A stretch of 64,000 nt of DNA, from NCBI RefSeq assembly GCF_024199845.1, contig NZ_JANADO010000002.1, positions 377,152 to 441,151 of the forward strand. The letters are read 5' to 3'. Made by a program: the position numbers and the translations under genes. The notes under the pieces were generated by a model, which saw only the letters and a list, made by a program, of their open reading frames with translations, searched no databases and had not been told where the DNA came from. The DNA is from Bradyrhizobium sp. CCGB12 (GTDB lineage Bacteria > Pseudomonadota > Alphaproteobacteria > Rhizobiales > Xanthobacteraceae). This document shows, one piece after another, positions 36,355-46,483 of the stretch. Each line of letters starts with the position of its first letter. Position 1 is the first letter of the stretch.

Positions 36355-37080
36355 GTCACACCGGATATGCGGCGCAATTCCTTTTATGCTGCCAGTGCGG
36401 CGGGCTCCCTGTAGTGTCACCCCTGGCCATCATGGCCCCTGCCATGCGGGCGATCTTGTTCGCGAGCGCGATCGCAGCGACCTTGGTGGCGACGCGGCAG
36501 CAGCTCCGTAAGCCAGGTCGATGCCCTGTGGCATGGACTTTGGCATAGCGGATCACTGCGAGCGCGCCAGCCGTGAACAAGCTGCGCAAATAGCGATCAC
36601 CTTGTTTGCTGATACTGCCAAGCTTGTCCTTGCCCCGCTTGAGTTCTGCTTCGGCACGAGCCGAACCCAGGCGGAGAAGTCCCGACCCGAAGCCCTTGGC
36701 ATCGGCAACGCTCGCAACCAGCGCTGTCGCGAACGCCGGCCCGACGCCAGGGATCGCGTCCAGCCGTTTGCTCGTCGCGCTTTATCGATCGATGCCAGAC
36801 GATGATGCGTCGGTCGAACTCCAGGATTTGGGCCTTCAACGCTCGCAGTTGACTGCCGAGAGCCGCAAGACACGCGCGGGCCACCTCCGGGAGCCGGCGC
36901 TCGGCTGTATCGGCGACGGCTTCCAGCAGTTGCTCGATACCCCTGCGCCCGGCGGGGGCGACAATCCCGAACTCGGCAAGATAGGCGCGATTGAATTGAT
37001 GACCGCAGTCTGCTGGCGAATGAACAGATGGCGGGCTCGATGAAGCAGGAGGCATGCAGCTCAGCATCCCCCGCGCAAAC
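36355..37080 (-). mobile_element. IS110-family transposase, decayed copy 2
   Basis: Reverse strand, several frames: HRARHLFIRQQTAVINSI, AYLAEFGIVAPAGRRGIEQL, EVARACLAALGSQLRALKAQ, ILEFDRRIIVWHRS, GRDFSAWVGLVPKQNSS, then RSLFTAGALAVIRYAKVHAT and AAIALANKIARMAGAMMARG. This is the C-terminal two thirds of an IS110 transposase of a different subgroup from the copy at 26775. The DEDD nuclease start is lost, and several shifts are present. Confidence 0.8.
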
Positions 37081-37424
37081 GGCCGCCCTGCGCGCATAGC
37101 CGGCCGGCGGCATTGTCGGTGATTGCCGTGCTCTCCCATCGGATGCTTCGGAATGGAAATGGTTCCCGAAAAATTTGGAGACGCAAACCATGCGCCGGCG
37201 GGCGACTCCGAAATGTCCGCTGAGTAAAAAGCTGAAGTCCTGACCGTTCCCTTTCCGTGTCCGGCCCTACCGCCGCAAGCGGACGTCGATGAAGCCGGCT
37301 GCCATGACTGCCAAGGGCCCACAAGCTGCCCTTCCTCCAACTCGTGACGTTTCACCGCCCGGCGCACGCCATCTTGAGATAGACTGGAGCATCTTAGCGC
37401 TCAAGCGAGAGCCGGGAGGTGCCC
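37081..37424. other. no gene supported
   Basis: Possible mosaic-repeat sequence around 37190-37330; it ends in the leader of the cyclase gene. GGGAGG at 37414 is the ribosome site of that gene. Confidence 0.35.
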
Positions 37425-40400
37425 ATGGACATAGGGACCTGGCTGTGTGGTCTGGGGCTGGGACAGTACGAACAGGCGTTTCGGGAGAACGACATCGATG
37501 CGGAGGTCCTCATGGACCTCACGGCCGAGGATCTGATCGGGCTCGGGGTCGCCTCGATCGGCCATCGCCGCAAGCTGCTCGCGGCCATTGCTGCACTGCG
37601 CGCCAGCTCAATGTCGGAGTTCACCCCTGTTATGGCCGCCCCCACCTCCGGGAACGCTTCGCTTGCATCGGAGGCCGAGCGTCGCCAGCTCACCGTGATG
37701 TTTGTCGACCTGGTCGGCTCGACAGCGCTCGCGGCGCGGCTCGATCCGGAGGAAATGGCCGAAGTCCTGCGGAGCTATCAGAACGTAGTGGCGGGCGCGA
37801 TCGCGCGGTTCGAAGGGCACGTGGCGAAGTACATGGGCGATGGCGTGCTGGCCTATTTCGGCTATCCGCGCGCCCATGAGGATGAGGCCGAACGCGCGGT
37901 GCGCGCCGGCCTCGCAGCTATCACGGCGGTACACAGCCTGGCATCGGCGCATGGTGAGACGCTCGCGGCCCGTGTCGGCATCGCGACCGGTCCGGTGGTT
38001 GTCGGCGAGTTGATCGGCGAAGGCGCGGCGCGCGAGGAGACCGTGGTCGGCGACACGCCGAACCTCGCGGCGCGGTTGCAGGCCCTGGCCGAGCCCGACA
38101 CTGTGGTGATTTCCGCCCGCACCCGGGAGCTCATTGGCGGACTGTTCGAGCTCACCGAGCTCGGTATGCAGATCTTGAAAGGCTTTCCCGTTCTGGTGCG
38201 GCCGTGGCGCGTGGTCGGGGAAGGCGCCGCCGAGAGCCGGTTCGAGGCGTTGCATGGCACAGGCCTGACCCCGCTTGTCGGTCGCGAGAATGAGATCGGC
38301 CTGCTGCTCGAGCACTGGGAGCGAGCCAAGGACGGTGAGGGTCAGGTGGTGCTGCTGACGGGAGAACCTGGCATAGGCAAGTCGCGCCTCGTGCGGGCGC
38401 TGCGCGGGCGACTTGACGATGAGCCGCACATGCCCCTGAGTCACTACTGCTCACCGCATCATCAGACTAGCCCGCTTTATCCGGTGATCGGCCTGCTTAA
38501 GCGGGCGGCGGGCTTCGCCGCAGACGATCCCTCCGCAACTCGGCTCGATAAGCTCGAGGCACTGCTTGCTCTATCGACAGAACATGTCATCGCGGTGGCC
38601 CCACTGCTCGCGGCATTGCTGTCGCTCGAGACGGATGCGCGCTACCCGCCGCTCGACATGAGCCCGCGTCGGCAAAAGGAGCGGACACTTGACGCGCTGG
38701 TCGATCAGGTCCTTGGCCTCGCGACGCGCCAGCCCGTCCTCGCCCTGTATGAGGACGTGCACTGGGCAGATCCGACCTCGCTCGAGCTGCTCGATCTCCT
38801 GGTTGACCGGGTGCAAGGCGCCCCCGTGCTCATCCTCATCACCTTCCGGCCCGAATTCGTGCCGCCCTGGATGCACTATGCCCATGTATCGGCGCTGACC
38901 CTCAGCCGATTGAGCCGCCGCCAGGGCGCGGCCATGGTCGGGCGCGTGAGCGGCAAGGCGCTACCCCAAGCGGTGCTCGATCAGATCGTTGCTAAGACCG
39001 ATGGCGTGCCGCTGTTCGTCGAAGAGCTGACGCGGACGGTGCTGGAGACCAATCTGCTCCGCGATGAGGGCGACCATTACGTGCTGACCGGGCCGCTGCC
39101 ACCCATGGCAATCCCGACCACGCTCCAGGAGTCGCTGCTGGCGCGGCTCGACCGGCTGGCTCCGGCCCGTGAGGTGGCCCAGGTCGCGGCGGCTATTGGC
39201 AGGGAATTTTCTCACGAACTGCTCGCGATGACGGCGGCTTTGCCGGAGAACAAATTGCAGACGGCATTGGAGGACCTCGTCGGCTCGGGCCTGGTGTTCC
39301 GGCGCGGGACGCCACCTCAAGCGACCTACAGTTTCAAGCATGCGCTCGTGCTGGACGCCGCCTATGCGACCCTGGTGCGTCCTAAGCGGCAGCGCTTGCA
39401 CGCCCTGATCGCCGCCACCATCGAGCAACATCTTCCGGAGACGGTGCAGACGCAGCCGGAGCTTTTGGCCCATCATTTCGCAAAGGCGGGGCGGGCCCAG
39501 GCGGCGATCGATTACTGGCTGAGGGCGGGGCAGCGAGCCATCGCCCGCTCGTCGATGGTCGAAGCGCTGGCGCAGTTGCGGAATGGTTTGAACCTACTCG
39601 AGGGTGTGCCCGAGCCGGATCGGAGGCGGCTCGAACTTGACGTACAGGTGGCGTTGGGCGTGGCGCTGATGGCCACGCAAGGCTGGGCAGCGCCCGAAGC
39701 TGGACGGGCCAATGCCCGTGCCCGCGAACTCTGCGAGCAGATTGGGGCCACCTCCCAACTCTGGCCCGTGCTTTACGGTCAATGGGTTTTTCACGGCGTG
39801 CGCGCCGAGCACAACGCCGCGCGAGACGTCGCAGACGAATTTCTGCGCCGAGCGCAGGACCATCAGGAAACGTCCGCAACCCTGGTAGCTCACCGCGTCA
39901 GCGGGACCGGTTCCCTTTGGCGCGGCGAGATCACCGCTGCCCGCCCCCATCTGGAAAGGACGCTCGCGCTCTATGACCCAGAGCGGCATCGCTCGCTCGC
40001 CTTTCTCTACGTGCAAGATCCGCGGGTGGCGGCGCTGTCCTCGCTATCATGGACGCTGTTTGCGCTTGGCTACCCGGAGCAAGCCCGGGCGCGGAGCCGC
40101 GAAGCGCTCGATGCCGCCCGCGAGCTCGCTCACCTCAACACGATGGCGTATGCCCTTTTGTTCGCGTGTTTCTTTGAGCAGTATCGTCTAGCGTGGCGCG
40201 AGGCGAAGGACCGAGCCGAAGCTCTGATTGCGCTCTCGAACGAGCAGGGATTTCCGCATTTCCTCGCGCCGGCCACGGTAATCAGAGGTTGGGTTCTGAC
40301 TCAGTCTGGGGAGGCGGAGATGGGACTCACGCAGCTTCGGGAGGGCCTTCCGGCATGGCGTGCCACCGGGGCTGGCCTCTATGAGCCGTATTTCCTTGGC

Positions 40401-40823
40401 CTGCAAGCCGAGGCGCTCGGATGTTTGGGCGCAATAGAGGAAGGCTTGGATCTAGTCGCAAAGGCGCTCGATCGCGTGGAAGAAACCCGCGAGCGATGGT
40501 TCGAGGCCGAGCTCCATCGGATGATGGGCGAGCTGATGCTCCGGCTGCCGAGACCCGACCCGATTGCCGTGGAAACCCGGTTTGAGCATGCGGCTGCAAC
40601 CGCGCGTAGGCAAGGCGCCAAGCTCTGGGAGTTGCGCGCGGCCACACGCCTGGCACAATTTTGGAGAGAACAGGGTCGGCGCGGCGAAGCTCACGACCTG
40701 CTCAGTCCTCTCTACCGCCAATTCACCGAGGGCTTTGGGACACCGGATCTCCAGGCTGCCAGAGCACTACTTCAAGAGCCCGTCAGCTCCGAGAAGGACC
40801 CGATCCCAGGTCGTAGCAGTTGA
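37425..40823 (+). CDS. SAM / class III cyclase / AAA ATPase / TPR regulator
   Basis: 1132 residues from ATG 37425 (GTG 37419 lies in the ribosome site). N-terminal SAM domain, residues 1-62 (MDIGTWLCGLGLGQYEQAF). A class III adenylate/guanylate cyclase domain follows, ~85-260: VMFVDLVGSTALAARL with the first metal Asp, and FEGHVAKYMGDGVLAYFGYP with the second. An AAA ATPase, ~285-560, has Walker A LLTGEPGIGKSRLV and Walker B LALYEDVHWADPTSLELL. The rest is TPR-like (AIDYWLRAGQRAIARSSMVE, repeated helices). Such large soluble proteins likely sense a ligand or partner through the ATPase/TPR part and make cyclic nucleotide. Intact and of normal size. Confidence 0.92.
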   Translation: MDIGTWLCGLGLGQYEQAFRENDIDAEVLMDLTAEDLIGLGVASIGHRRKLLAAIAALRASSMSEFTPVMAAPTSGNASLASEAERRQLTVMFVDLVGSTALAARLDPEEMAEVLRSYQNVVAGAIARFEGHVAKYMGDGVLAYFGYPRAHEDEAERAVRAGLAAITAVHSLASAHGETLAARVGIATGPVVVGELIGEGAAREETVVGDTPNLAARLQALAEPDTVVISARTRELIGGLFELTELGMQILKGFPVLVRPWRVVGEGAAESRFEALHGTGLTPLVGRENEIGLLLEHWERAKDGEGQVVLLTGEPGIGKSRLVRALRGRLDDEPHMPLSHYCSPHHQTSPLYPVIGLLKRAAGFAADDPSATRLDKLEALLALSTEHVIAVAPLLAALLSLETDARYPPLDMSPRRQKERTLDALVDQVLGLATRQPVLALYEDVHWADPTSLELLDLLVDRVQGAPVLILITFRPEFVPPWMHYAHVSALTLSRLSRRQGAAMVGRVSGKALPQAVLDQIVAKTDGVPLFVEELTRTVLETNLLRDEGDHYVLTGPLPPMAIPTTLQESLLARLDRLAPAREVAQVAAAIGREFSHELLAMTAALPENKLQTALEDLVGSGLVFRRGTPPQATYSFKHALVLDAAYATLVRPKRQRLHALIAATIEQHLPETVQTQPELLAHHFAKAGRAQAAIDYWLRAGQRAIARSSMVEALAQLRNGLNLLEGVPEPDRRRLELDVQVALGVALMATQGWAAPEAGRANARARELCEQIGATSQLWPVLYGQWVFHGVRAEHNAARDVADEFLRRAQDHQETSATLVAHRVSGTGSLWRGEITAARPHLERTLALYDPERHRSLAFLYVQDPRVAALSSLSWTLFALGYPEQARARSREALDAARELAHLNTMAYALLFACFFEQYRLAWREAKDRAEALIALSNEQGFPHFLAPATVIRGWVLTQSGEAEMGLTQLREGLPAWRATGAGLYEPYFLGLQAEALGCLGAIEEGLDLVAKALDRVEETRERWFEAELHRMMGELMLRLPRPDPIAVETRFEHAAATARRQGAKLWELRAATRLAQFWREQGRRGEAHDLLSPLYRQFTEGFGTPDLQAARALLQEPVSSEKDPIPGRSS

Positions 40824-40894
40824 TTCTGCATACGAGCATCGCAGCTCCCTGGCCAAGTAGGCTGGAGTGTTTCTCTCAGTAGTGGCATGAAGTG

Positions 40895-41045
40895 GTCCGT
40901 CTCGGAACAGCGGCTCCGGGACAAAAGCAGCGGTCAGACTATCGGTCGGGCGTCGTCCGGCTCCCCTCGGATGGCAGACGCGGCAACGGCTCTTGTGGTG
41001 TTCAGCTTGGGGCCAACGCCAGAAGTGGCTGGATGCTATGCACGC
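40895..41045 (+). repeat. dispersed GQKQ mosaic repeat, copy B
   Basis: Starts with a gggacaaaagcagcggtcag-like segment and matches 25972-26095 for over 100 bases (shared words include aaaagcagcggtca and gcggggcca-like text near the end). Non-coding. Confidence 0.6.
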
Positions 41046-41066
41046 TTCGTCTAACAACGGTCAGCC

Positions 41067-41260
41067 CTACCGGACGGGGTAGGATGCTTTGTGCCGCGCT
41101 TGGTCAATCATCGCCTCCACTTGCGGCAATAGGCGCGTAACAACGGCTCCGAGCCCCGCCGCCGACGGATGAAACCCGTCTGCCATCTTTAGCTGTGCAT
41201 CGTCAACAAACGCATCGTCGAATGCTGGGTAGAAGAGCACCTTCTACTCGCTGGCCAGAC
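41067..41260 (-). pseudogene. arylesterase / TesA-type SGNH hydrolase, C-terminal scrap
   Basis: Reverse strand: VLFYPAFDDAFVDDAQLKMA then DGFHPSAAGLGAVVTRLLPQ and a stop at 41067. DGFHP is the Asp-x-x-His block of SGNH esterases, and the whole resembles the end of rhizobial arylesterases. The GDS serine block is missing. Fragment only. Confidence 0.65.
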
Positions 41261-42950
41261 CCGAGAAAATGCTGCATGCTTCAGGCGCTGGTCGGGCAAA
41301 TAGAGGACCTGTCTCGGCGCAATCCCATGCTGATGGTCTTCGAAGACGCGCACTGGATCGACCCGACCTCGCTCGAGCTGCTGCAGCTGAGGGTCGATCG
41401 CGTGCAGAAGCTGCCGGTGCTGCTGCTTCTCACCTTCCGACCAGAGTTCCCGCCGCCGTGGATCGGTGAGCCGCACGTCACGATGCTGGCGCTGGGTCGC
41501 TTGAACTGGCGCGACACCTCAGCCCTCGTGCAGCGGGTGGTCGGTGACAGGATGCTGCCCAGCGCGATCGTCCACGAGATCGTCGACCGCACGGACGGCG
41601 TGCCGCTGTTTGTGGAGGAACTGACCAAGGCGGTGCTCGAAGCGGGAGCCGGTGCAGGGGATGCCAAGGCTGTGCTTTCGCGAACCTTGCCGGGTCCGCT
41701 CGCCGTCCCGGCTACCCTGCACGCCTCGCTCCTCGCCCGTCTCGACCGTCTCGGTCCGGAAGCCAAGGAAATCGCCCAGACCGGCGCCGCCATTGGCCGG
41801 GAGTTCACCGACGATCTGATACGGACCGTGTCGCCGCTGCCCGAAGCGCCCTTGCAATCTCCCCTCCAACAGCTCGCCGCGTCACAGCTGATTTTCCGTC
41901 GTGGTACATCGGCTTACAGCTTCAAGCACGCCCTCGTTCAGGACACCGCCTACGGCACGCTGCTACGCAGCAAGCGGCAAACACTGCACGCGCGGGTCGC
42001 CCGGGCACTCGAGGAGCAGTTTCCGGACATCGTGGCCACCCAGCCGGAGGTGCTCGCGCACCACTTCACGGAGGCTGACCTTACGGAAAGCGCTGTCGCC
42101 TACTGGCGCAAGGCTGGCCAGCGCGCGGCCGAGCGCTCGGCACACGCGGAGGCGATCGCCCATCTCCGCAAGGGACTGATGCTCGTGGAGCGGATCACCG
42201 ATCCGGCGGAACGCGCCTGCCGCGAACTGGACCTGCAGCTCGTGCTTGCGCCGGTGCTGATTGCCACCAAAAGCTGGTCGGCACCGGAGGTAGAGCAAGC
42301 GTACCTGCGCGCTCGCGACCTGTGCCTGCAAGCCGGCGATGTGGCACAGCTCTTTACCGTGAGTTGGAGGTTGTGGCTCGTTTATCAGCAGCGCTGCGAG
42401 TTCAAGACGGCGCGCAATCTATTAGACGAGCTGTTCTCAATCGCTCGGCGGAGCGCCGATCCGGGACTTCTCCTGCAGGCGCATCATGCCGCATGGACAA
42501 CCCTTCTCAGTTTACCGGAGCTGACCGCGTGCCGTGCGCATCCGTTGGCCCTTTTATCTCGCGCTGCTCGCTGAAGCTTTGGCGTGGGCCGGAGAAACCG
42601 AGCAAGGATTGACTGCGCTGGCTGAGGCTGCGGCCGCTGTCGAGGAGACCGGCGAGCGGCGATGGGAGGCGGAAATCTGTCGCTTGACTGGGGAGCTGAC
42701 GGTGGCGAGGCACGGCGGCAACAGGGCCGAAGCGGCAGCGTGCTTTCGGAGTGCGATTGAGGTGGCCGGTCGCCAGGGCGCCAAGGCCCTGGAGCTGCGC
42801 GCCGCCACCAGCTTGGCCCGGCTCTGGCGTAATCAGGGGAAGCAGCAGCAGGCTTATGATCTCCTCGCGCCGCTCTACGGCTGGTTCACGGAAGGTTTCG
42901 ACACGCCTGATCTGCGCGCGGCCAAAGCGTTGCTTGATGCGCTCCGGTGA
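41255..42950 (+). pseudogene. headless cyclase paralogue (AAA/TPR part)
   Basis: Closely related to the second half of the 37425 protein. It begins mid-ATPase, LQALVGQIEDLSRRNPMLMV with Walker B FEDAHWIDPTSLELLQLRVD, and continues VDRTDGVPLFVEELTKAVLE, YSFKHALVQDTAYGTLLRSK, EVLAHHFTEADLTESAVAYW to SWRLWLVYQQRCEFKTARNL. At about 42525 some 250-300 residues of TPR are deleted and the frame changes; the end (LALLAEALAWAGETEQGLTA to FDTPDLRAAKALLDALR) is in the new frame. The SAM and cyclase domains and Walker A are absent. Confidence 0.85.
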
Positions 42951-43249
42951 CGTTCCTGTGATGTCAATCGGCGCCAAGGATTAAGCCTTGATCGGCTCGC
43001 TCCGGCATGTCGGGTTGGGGTCAAAAGCGTCGGTAGAGCGTCCGGCTGCAAAGGTCCCTGCAAGCCGACGTGTGGTGGTACTGCGTCAACTGCAGCGATG
43101 GGAGGCGACATCGGCCGAGCCCCGCACCTGCGCTAAGGTCAGAACAGAACTCCTGCGTACGACAACAATCCATCATGCCAGCCCATTCCGCGCGACCGTG
43201 GATGCAGCTCGGTCGGAGACCGAAACGGGCCACGTCAGCGGTTGGACCG
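42951..43249. other. no gene supported
   Basis: A short trace of the mosaic repeat is at 43015-43060 (ttggggtcaaaagcgtcggt). Confidence 0.35.
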
Positions 43250-43348
43250 TCACGCAGTGAGGAAGGTTGCCAGATACAACATGGCCGCCAAGACAACGGT
43301 GACTCCGATGACTGTTAATACGGCCTCTCTGCTTGAAACATCCCGCAT
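43250..43348 (-). CDS. small membrane protein (32 aa)
   Basis: ATG 43348 after GAAGGAAACC: MRDVSSREAVLTVIGVTVVL, AAMLYLATFLTA. A single membrane helix after a polar start. It begins 12 bases after the Rnk-like gene stops, on the same strand, which supports co-transcription. No known family. Confidence 0.5.
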   Translation of the reverse strand: MRDVSSREAVLTVIGVTVVLAAMLYLATFLTA

Positions 43349-43360
43349 CTCAGGTTTCCT

Positions 43361-43774
43361 TCAGTCGGATACATCCAGCACTGTCAAGGACCGTTTGTTG
43401 GCGCCCGGCGTTTGAAACTCGATGGCCTGTCCAATCGATAGGCCGATCAACGCAGCGCCGACCGGCGTAAGAACCGAAACCCGTTTCAGGGTTATGTCGG
43501 CTTCGTGCGGATACACCAACACCACGTCCCGGACCTCCCCGGTCCTGTCATCGCAGAACCGGACCTGCGAGCCCATGCGGACCACCCCCCGCAGCTCGGA
43601 ATTGTCCGTCACCACGGTCGCACGGTCCATCTCCTGTGCAAGGAAATGGGCCGCACGCGGGAAGAGTGTCGCGCTCGAACTTGCCAGCGCATTCAGCCGC
43701 TTGGCCTCATCCTCGATCACCGTAATGGGCGGCAATACGACTTCGGACTTGCTCTTGCGGTTTTTCTTGCTCAT
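43361..43774 (-). CDS. Rnk / GreA-GreB family protein
   Basis: 137 residues: MSKKNRKSKSEVVLPPITVI, DEAKRLNALASSSATLFPRA, VVTDNSELRGVVRMGSQVRF, RVSVLTPVGAALIGLSIGQA. The C-terminal part is the FKBP-like domain shared by GreA/GreB and Rnk, annotated as regulator of nucleoside diphosphate kinase; it lacks GreA's long coiled coil. Likely binds RNA polymerase through the secondary channel or has lost that role. It follows a second family member by 18 bases, one operon. Confidence 0.88.
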   Translation of the reverse strand: MSKKNRKSKSEVVLPPITVIEDEAKRLNALASSSATLFPRAAHFLAQEMDRATVVTDNSELRGVVRMGSQVRFCDDRTGEVRDVVLVYPHEADITLKRVSVLTPVGAALIGLSIGQAIEFQTPGANKRSLTVLDVSD

Positions 43775-43792
43775 CTTCTTGTCTCTCCTTTC

Positions 43793-44275
43793 CTAAGCGG
43801 CCGACGGTCCCGGGTCATCGTCATCAAAAAGCTTTTTGCCCTGCATCGGATTGCTAAACAGACCCCTGACAACATCATTCGCATGAGTTCGACTAACGCC
43901 TTCGATCCTGACGAGGTTGGTGCGCCCGCCAGTGAAGAAAGGGATTTCACTTCCGACCTTCAGTCCCACCAACGCTGCACCCAACGGCGACATCACGGGG
44001 ATTTGGGTGCGCTCGGACGCGTAGTCTTCCGGGTACACCAGCTGCCTCGTCTCACGAGCGAAGCCCCAGTTGATCCAGAACGTCACCCAGGATCCCATGG
44101 TGACAATGCTGTCCAATCGGGCCGCGGGATCTGGGACGATTTCCGCACGCCGTATCTCACTCAGCAGAAACCGTGCATCCACGTCGCCTTGAGCTGCGCC
44201 CACGCGCGCGAGCCGTTCCAAGCGGCGATGCTCAGAGACTGAAAGAGTGACCTCGGGGATGGAGGGAATGCTCAT
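43793..44275 (-). CDS. GreA/GreB-type elongation factor-like protein
   Basis: 160 residues from ATG 44275, after AAGGAAG. MSIPSIPEVTLSVSEHRRLE opens a shortened coiled-coil part; the FKBP-like domain has LDSIVTMGSWVTFWINWGFA, RQLVYPEDYASERTQIPVMS and PLGAALVGLKVGSEIPFFTG. PLGAAL.G...G is the family signature. First gene of an operon with the Rnk-like gene and a 32-residue membrane peptide. A pair of hairpins lies 70-110 bases upstream and could be part of its leader. Confidence 0.85.
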   Translation of the reverse strand: MSIPSIPEVTLSVSEHRRLERLARVGAAQGDVDARFLLSEIRRAEIVPDPAARLDSIVTMGSWVTFWINWGFARETRQLVYPEDYASERTQIPVMSPLGAALVGLKVGSEIPFFTGGRTNLVRIEGVSRTHANDVVRGLFSNPMQGKKLFDDDDPGPSAA

Positions 44276-44344
44276 GACATGCTTCCTTGCTTGGCTTCCC
44301 ACGGGAAAGCCGCACTCCAAATCTGGTTGATGAAGGAAGGGGTA

Positions 44345-44388
44345 GCCGGACGACACCAATGCCGTCCGGCTAAGCTCCTGCTTGGAGC
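44345..44388. repeat. paired-hairpin element, copy B
   Basis: GCCGGACG (44345-44352) pairs with CGTCCGGC (44363-44370), followed by taa and a second hairpin GCTCC-tgctt-GGAGC (44374-44388). The segment aatgccgtccggctaagctc matches the second arm and linker at 30119-30138. Confidence 0.5.
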
Positions 44389-44689
44389 CGCCCTGCGCGC
44401 AAGCAACGCCGCGCAATGCGCGGATCGATTTCGAGGACGTGGATCATGTCATCGCCAACATAGGACCTTCCGCCCGAGCCTGCATCGCGACCAAAGCGCG
44501 CACGTCTGTTCCGCGCAGGGAGAGCGTCAGCGCCAAGCATCCAGCGCTTTTTGAAACGCGCCTGGTGAAGATCTGATCAACCTCTGCTTCGGATCAAATT
44601 GCGAAAGCTCAGGGGACCACGCCGGTCCGATCCGGACCATTGAGCTGACTTCAAATAGAAGCCTTGGCATCTCAGCTTTAGGGCCGGAA

Positions 44690-44790
44690 ACGGACTCATG
44701 CACCGCGCGCGGGCGAGCAACGAAATTGGAATGTCGAGACCAAGCGCCTTAGCGGTCTTGAGGTTGATATTCAGGGTCACATCCCTCGTT
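44690..44790 (-). pseudogene. ABC substrate-binding protein, C-terminal scrap
   Basis: Reverse strand: NINLKTAKALGLDIPISLLA then RARCM. The sequence NLKTAKALGLxIPxSLLxRAD is the typical end of TrpX-like ABC transporter substrate-binding proteins. Only the last ~25 residues remain. Confidence 0.65.
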
Positions 44791-45814
44791 CTGCTGGATC
44801 GGAAGCTCCGCTGGACGCGCCCCTTCCAGAATGCGATCAATGCCACAGCACTATTTAGGCACCACGAAATTCAACTTAGGACGTCGGGTTAAATACGGAC
44901 AGCACAGTCCCCCGCACGAGAAAAATCCGCGTCACCTTCTGGAGCAGACCTCGCGGCGCTTTGAGCTAAGGTCAGGCACCGGCCAACAGCGAACCTTGGA
45001 GGTTGCCGACTGGTGTCTGCTTCTAACCGTAGGGCCAGCTTCACTTCTGAAGCGCCAGACTGAGCCATAAGCTCGCACGCTACTCGGGCGCTCCACCAGC
45101 GTTGGAGAACAGCTGTGAACAACCCTAAAGCAATTAGGAGCACAGCCGTGACGAGAGCCGATACAAAAGGAGATTGGGTCGCTCTCAAAGCTAACGAGTC
45201 TTGACCAGCCGACGCGACTAGGACCGTATCCGCGCGAGTACAATTCTCCTGTCGTGAACACACGACATAGTTGGGGGAGCCCCAGCCACGCCATGAACGC
45301 AATCAAAGGCAGAACAACGACGAATGTGGCTTCGTCTTCACAACCGGCAGCACTTTCCGTATATCTAACTCATCGGTCCCCAAAATTGCCGCCTGGTCAT
45401 TAGCGGAGGCTTTAGCCACACGCTGAAGAGGATGATCGTAGTCCCAAGTGTATCAGAATTAGACCGATGACAGCGGCGCCCTTGCCTAACATGCTTCATA
45501 GCTTCAATTAATGCTTCCAACTTTACGGCCGAAGTTAGCAAGTTATAGCCTCGTCATTCCGAAAGTTGAGATGAAGATCGCATCAACCGGTCGGCATCGT
45601 GATTGCCACTGAGCTGCAACACAGTCCGCGGTTAGTACTTGACCATACAGCGTATCATCAAAAGCAGAGGAAGCTGAGCGACCGCAGCGTTGAGGATGCA
45701 CACACGGATCATTCCGTTACTCAGCCGGCACCGGGATTGCATTTATGAAGAACTCCGTTGCGTTCCGAACACACCAGTCCGATCGAGCCACGATGAAGCA
45801 ATTGACTCCCAAAC
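44791..45814. other. mostly non-coding; one doubtful ORF
   Basis: A reverse frame at 44889-45302 (137 residues) has one membrane helix (ALVTAVLLIALGLFTAVLQ) but no ribosome site and no known family; I do not call it. The rest is relatively AT-rich and shows nothing recognisable. Confidence 0.35.
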
Positions 45815-46096
45815 ATGGAGCCACCCAGGGAGCAGGCGCTTGACTGGTGCAAGCGCCACGTCGCCGATGTGTTGGTCACCGACGTCAGGCTGCCCGGAAA
45901 TGTCGACGGCTGGCAGATCGCGGAGCGTTGCCGCGAAAGCGATCCGGCACTGCCGGTTATCTACGCCACGGGCTACTCGCCCGTTGCACCTCCGCCAGGG
46001 CCGGGCAACCGCATCCTGAACAAGCCCTACCATCCGGACGAGGTCATCCGGATGGTGAGAGAGCTCGGTGAGCAAAGAGGAATGCCACCGAACTAG
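45815..46096 (+). pseudogene. response regulator receiver, N-terminally truncated
   Basis: Reads ALDWCKRHVADVLVTDVRLP with the phospho-accepting Asp, GNVDGWQIAERCRESDPALP, VIYATGYSP with the Thr, and NRILNKPYHPDEVIRMV with the Lys. The first ~35 residues with the acidic pocket (xDDE) are missing; an ATG in the frame, MEPPREQ, has no ribosome site. A CheY-like remnant. Confidence 0.75.
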
Positions 46097-46123
46097 GAAG
46101 AGCCGCATCAACGGGCCTCCGCA

Positions 46124-46378
46124 TCACTTCCGATCGCGCTCCTTGGCCGGCGGACCGCTCTTGTTTCCCGGCAGACCCTTGATGTTGGAGGTGTTTTGCT
46201 GCTGGACGGTCGGATTCTGCTGGCTTGAGCTGACGCCGACGGTCTCTCCCGGCTTGGCGGCTGGAGCATTCTTGTTACCCGGCTAGCCGGCGATTCCGGC
46301 ACCCGAGTTCTGCGCGCTCGGCGCGTTGGAGACGTCCGGCTTCGTTGTCTGTGCAAGTGCGAGCGGGGCGGAAAGCAT
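46124..46378 (-). pseudogene. small secreted Gln/Asn/Pro-rich protein, amber stop
   Basis: Reverse strand from ATG 46378: MLSAPLALAQTTKPDVSNAP, SAQNSGAGIAG, then TAG at the position of a Gln, then PGNKNAPAAKPGETVGVSSS, QQNPTVQQQNTSNIKGLPGN. A longer version from ATG 46414 has a TGA after five codons. GGAAC-N16-CGTT on the reverse strand (46429-46405) is a full EcfG match but covers the 46414 start, so 46378 would be the start if it is used. Low-complexity, probably periplasmic. Confidence 0.5.
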
Positions 46379-46483
46379 CGCGGGTTGCGCCCACCTTCAA
46401 GTCGAACGTCGCATCGGCTCGTGCGTTCCTGCCAGGGCCGCGAGGCCGTTCTTCTTTGCGCTGGACCGTTAGGCACCTGCATC

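Noticed and set aside
26775..37080. Active IS110 elements moving genes here
   Set aside because: Both copies have several frameshifts and lost parts of the transposase; neither can be active.
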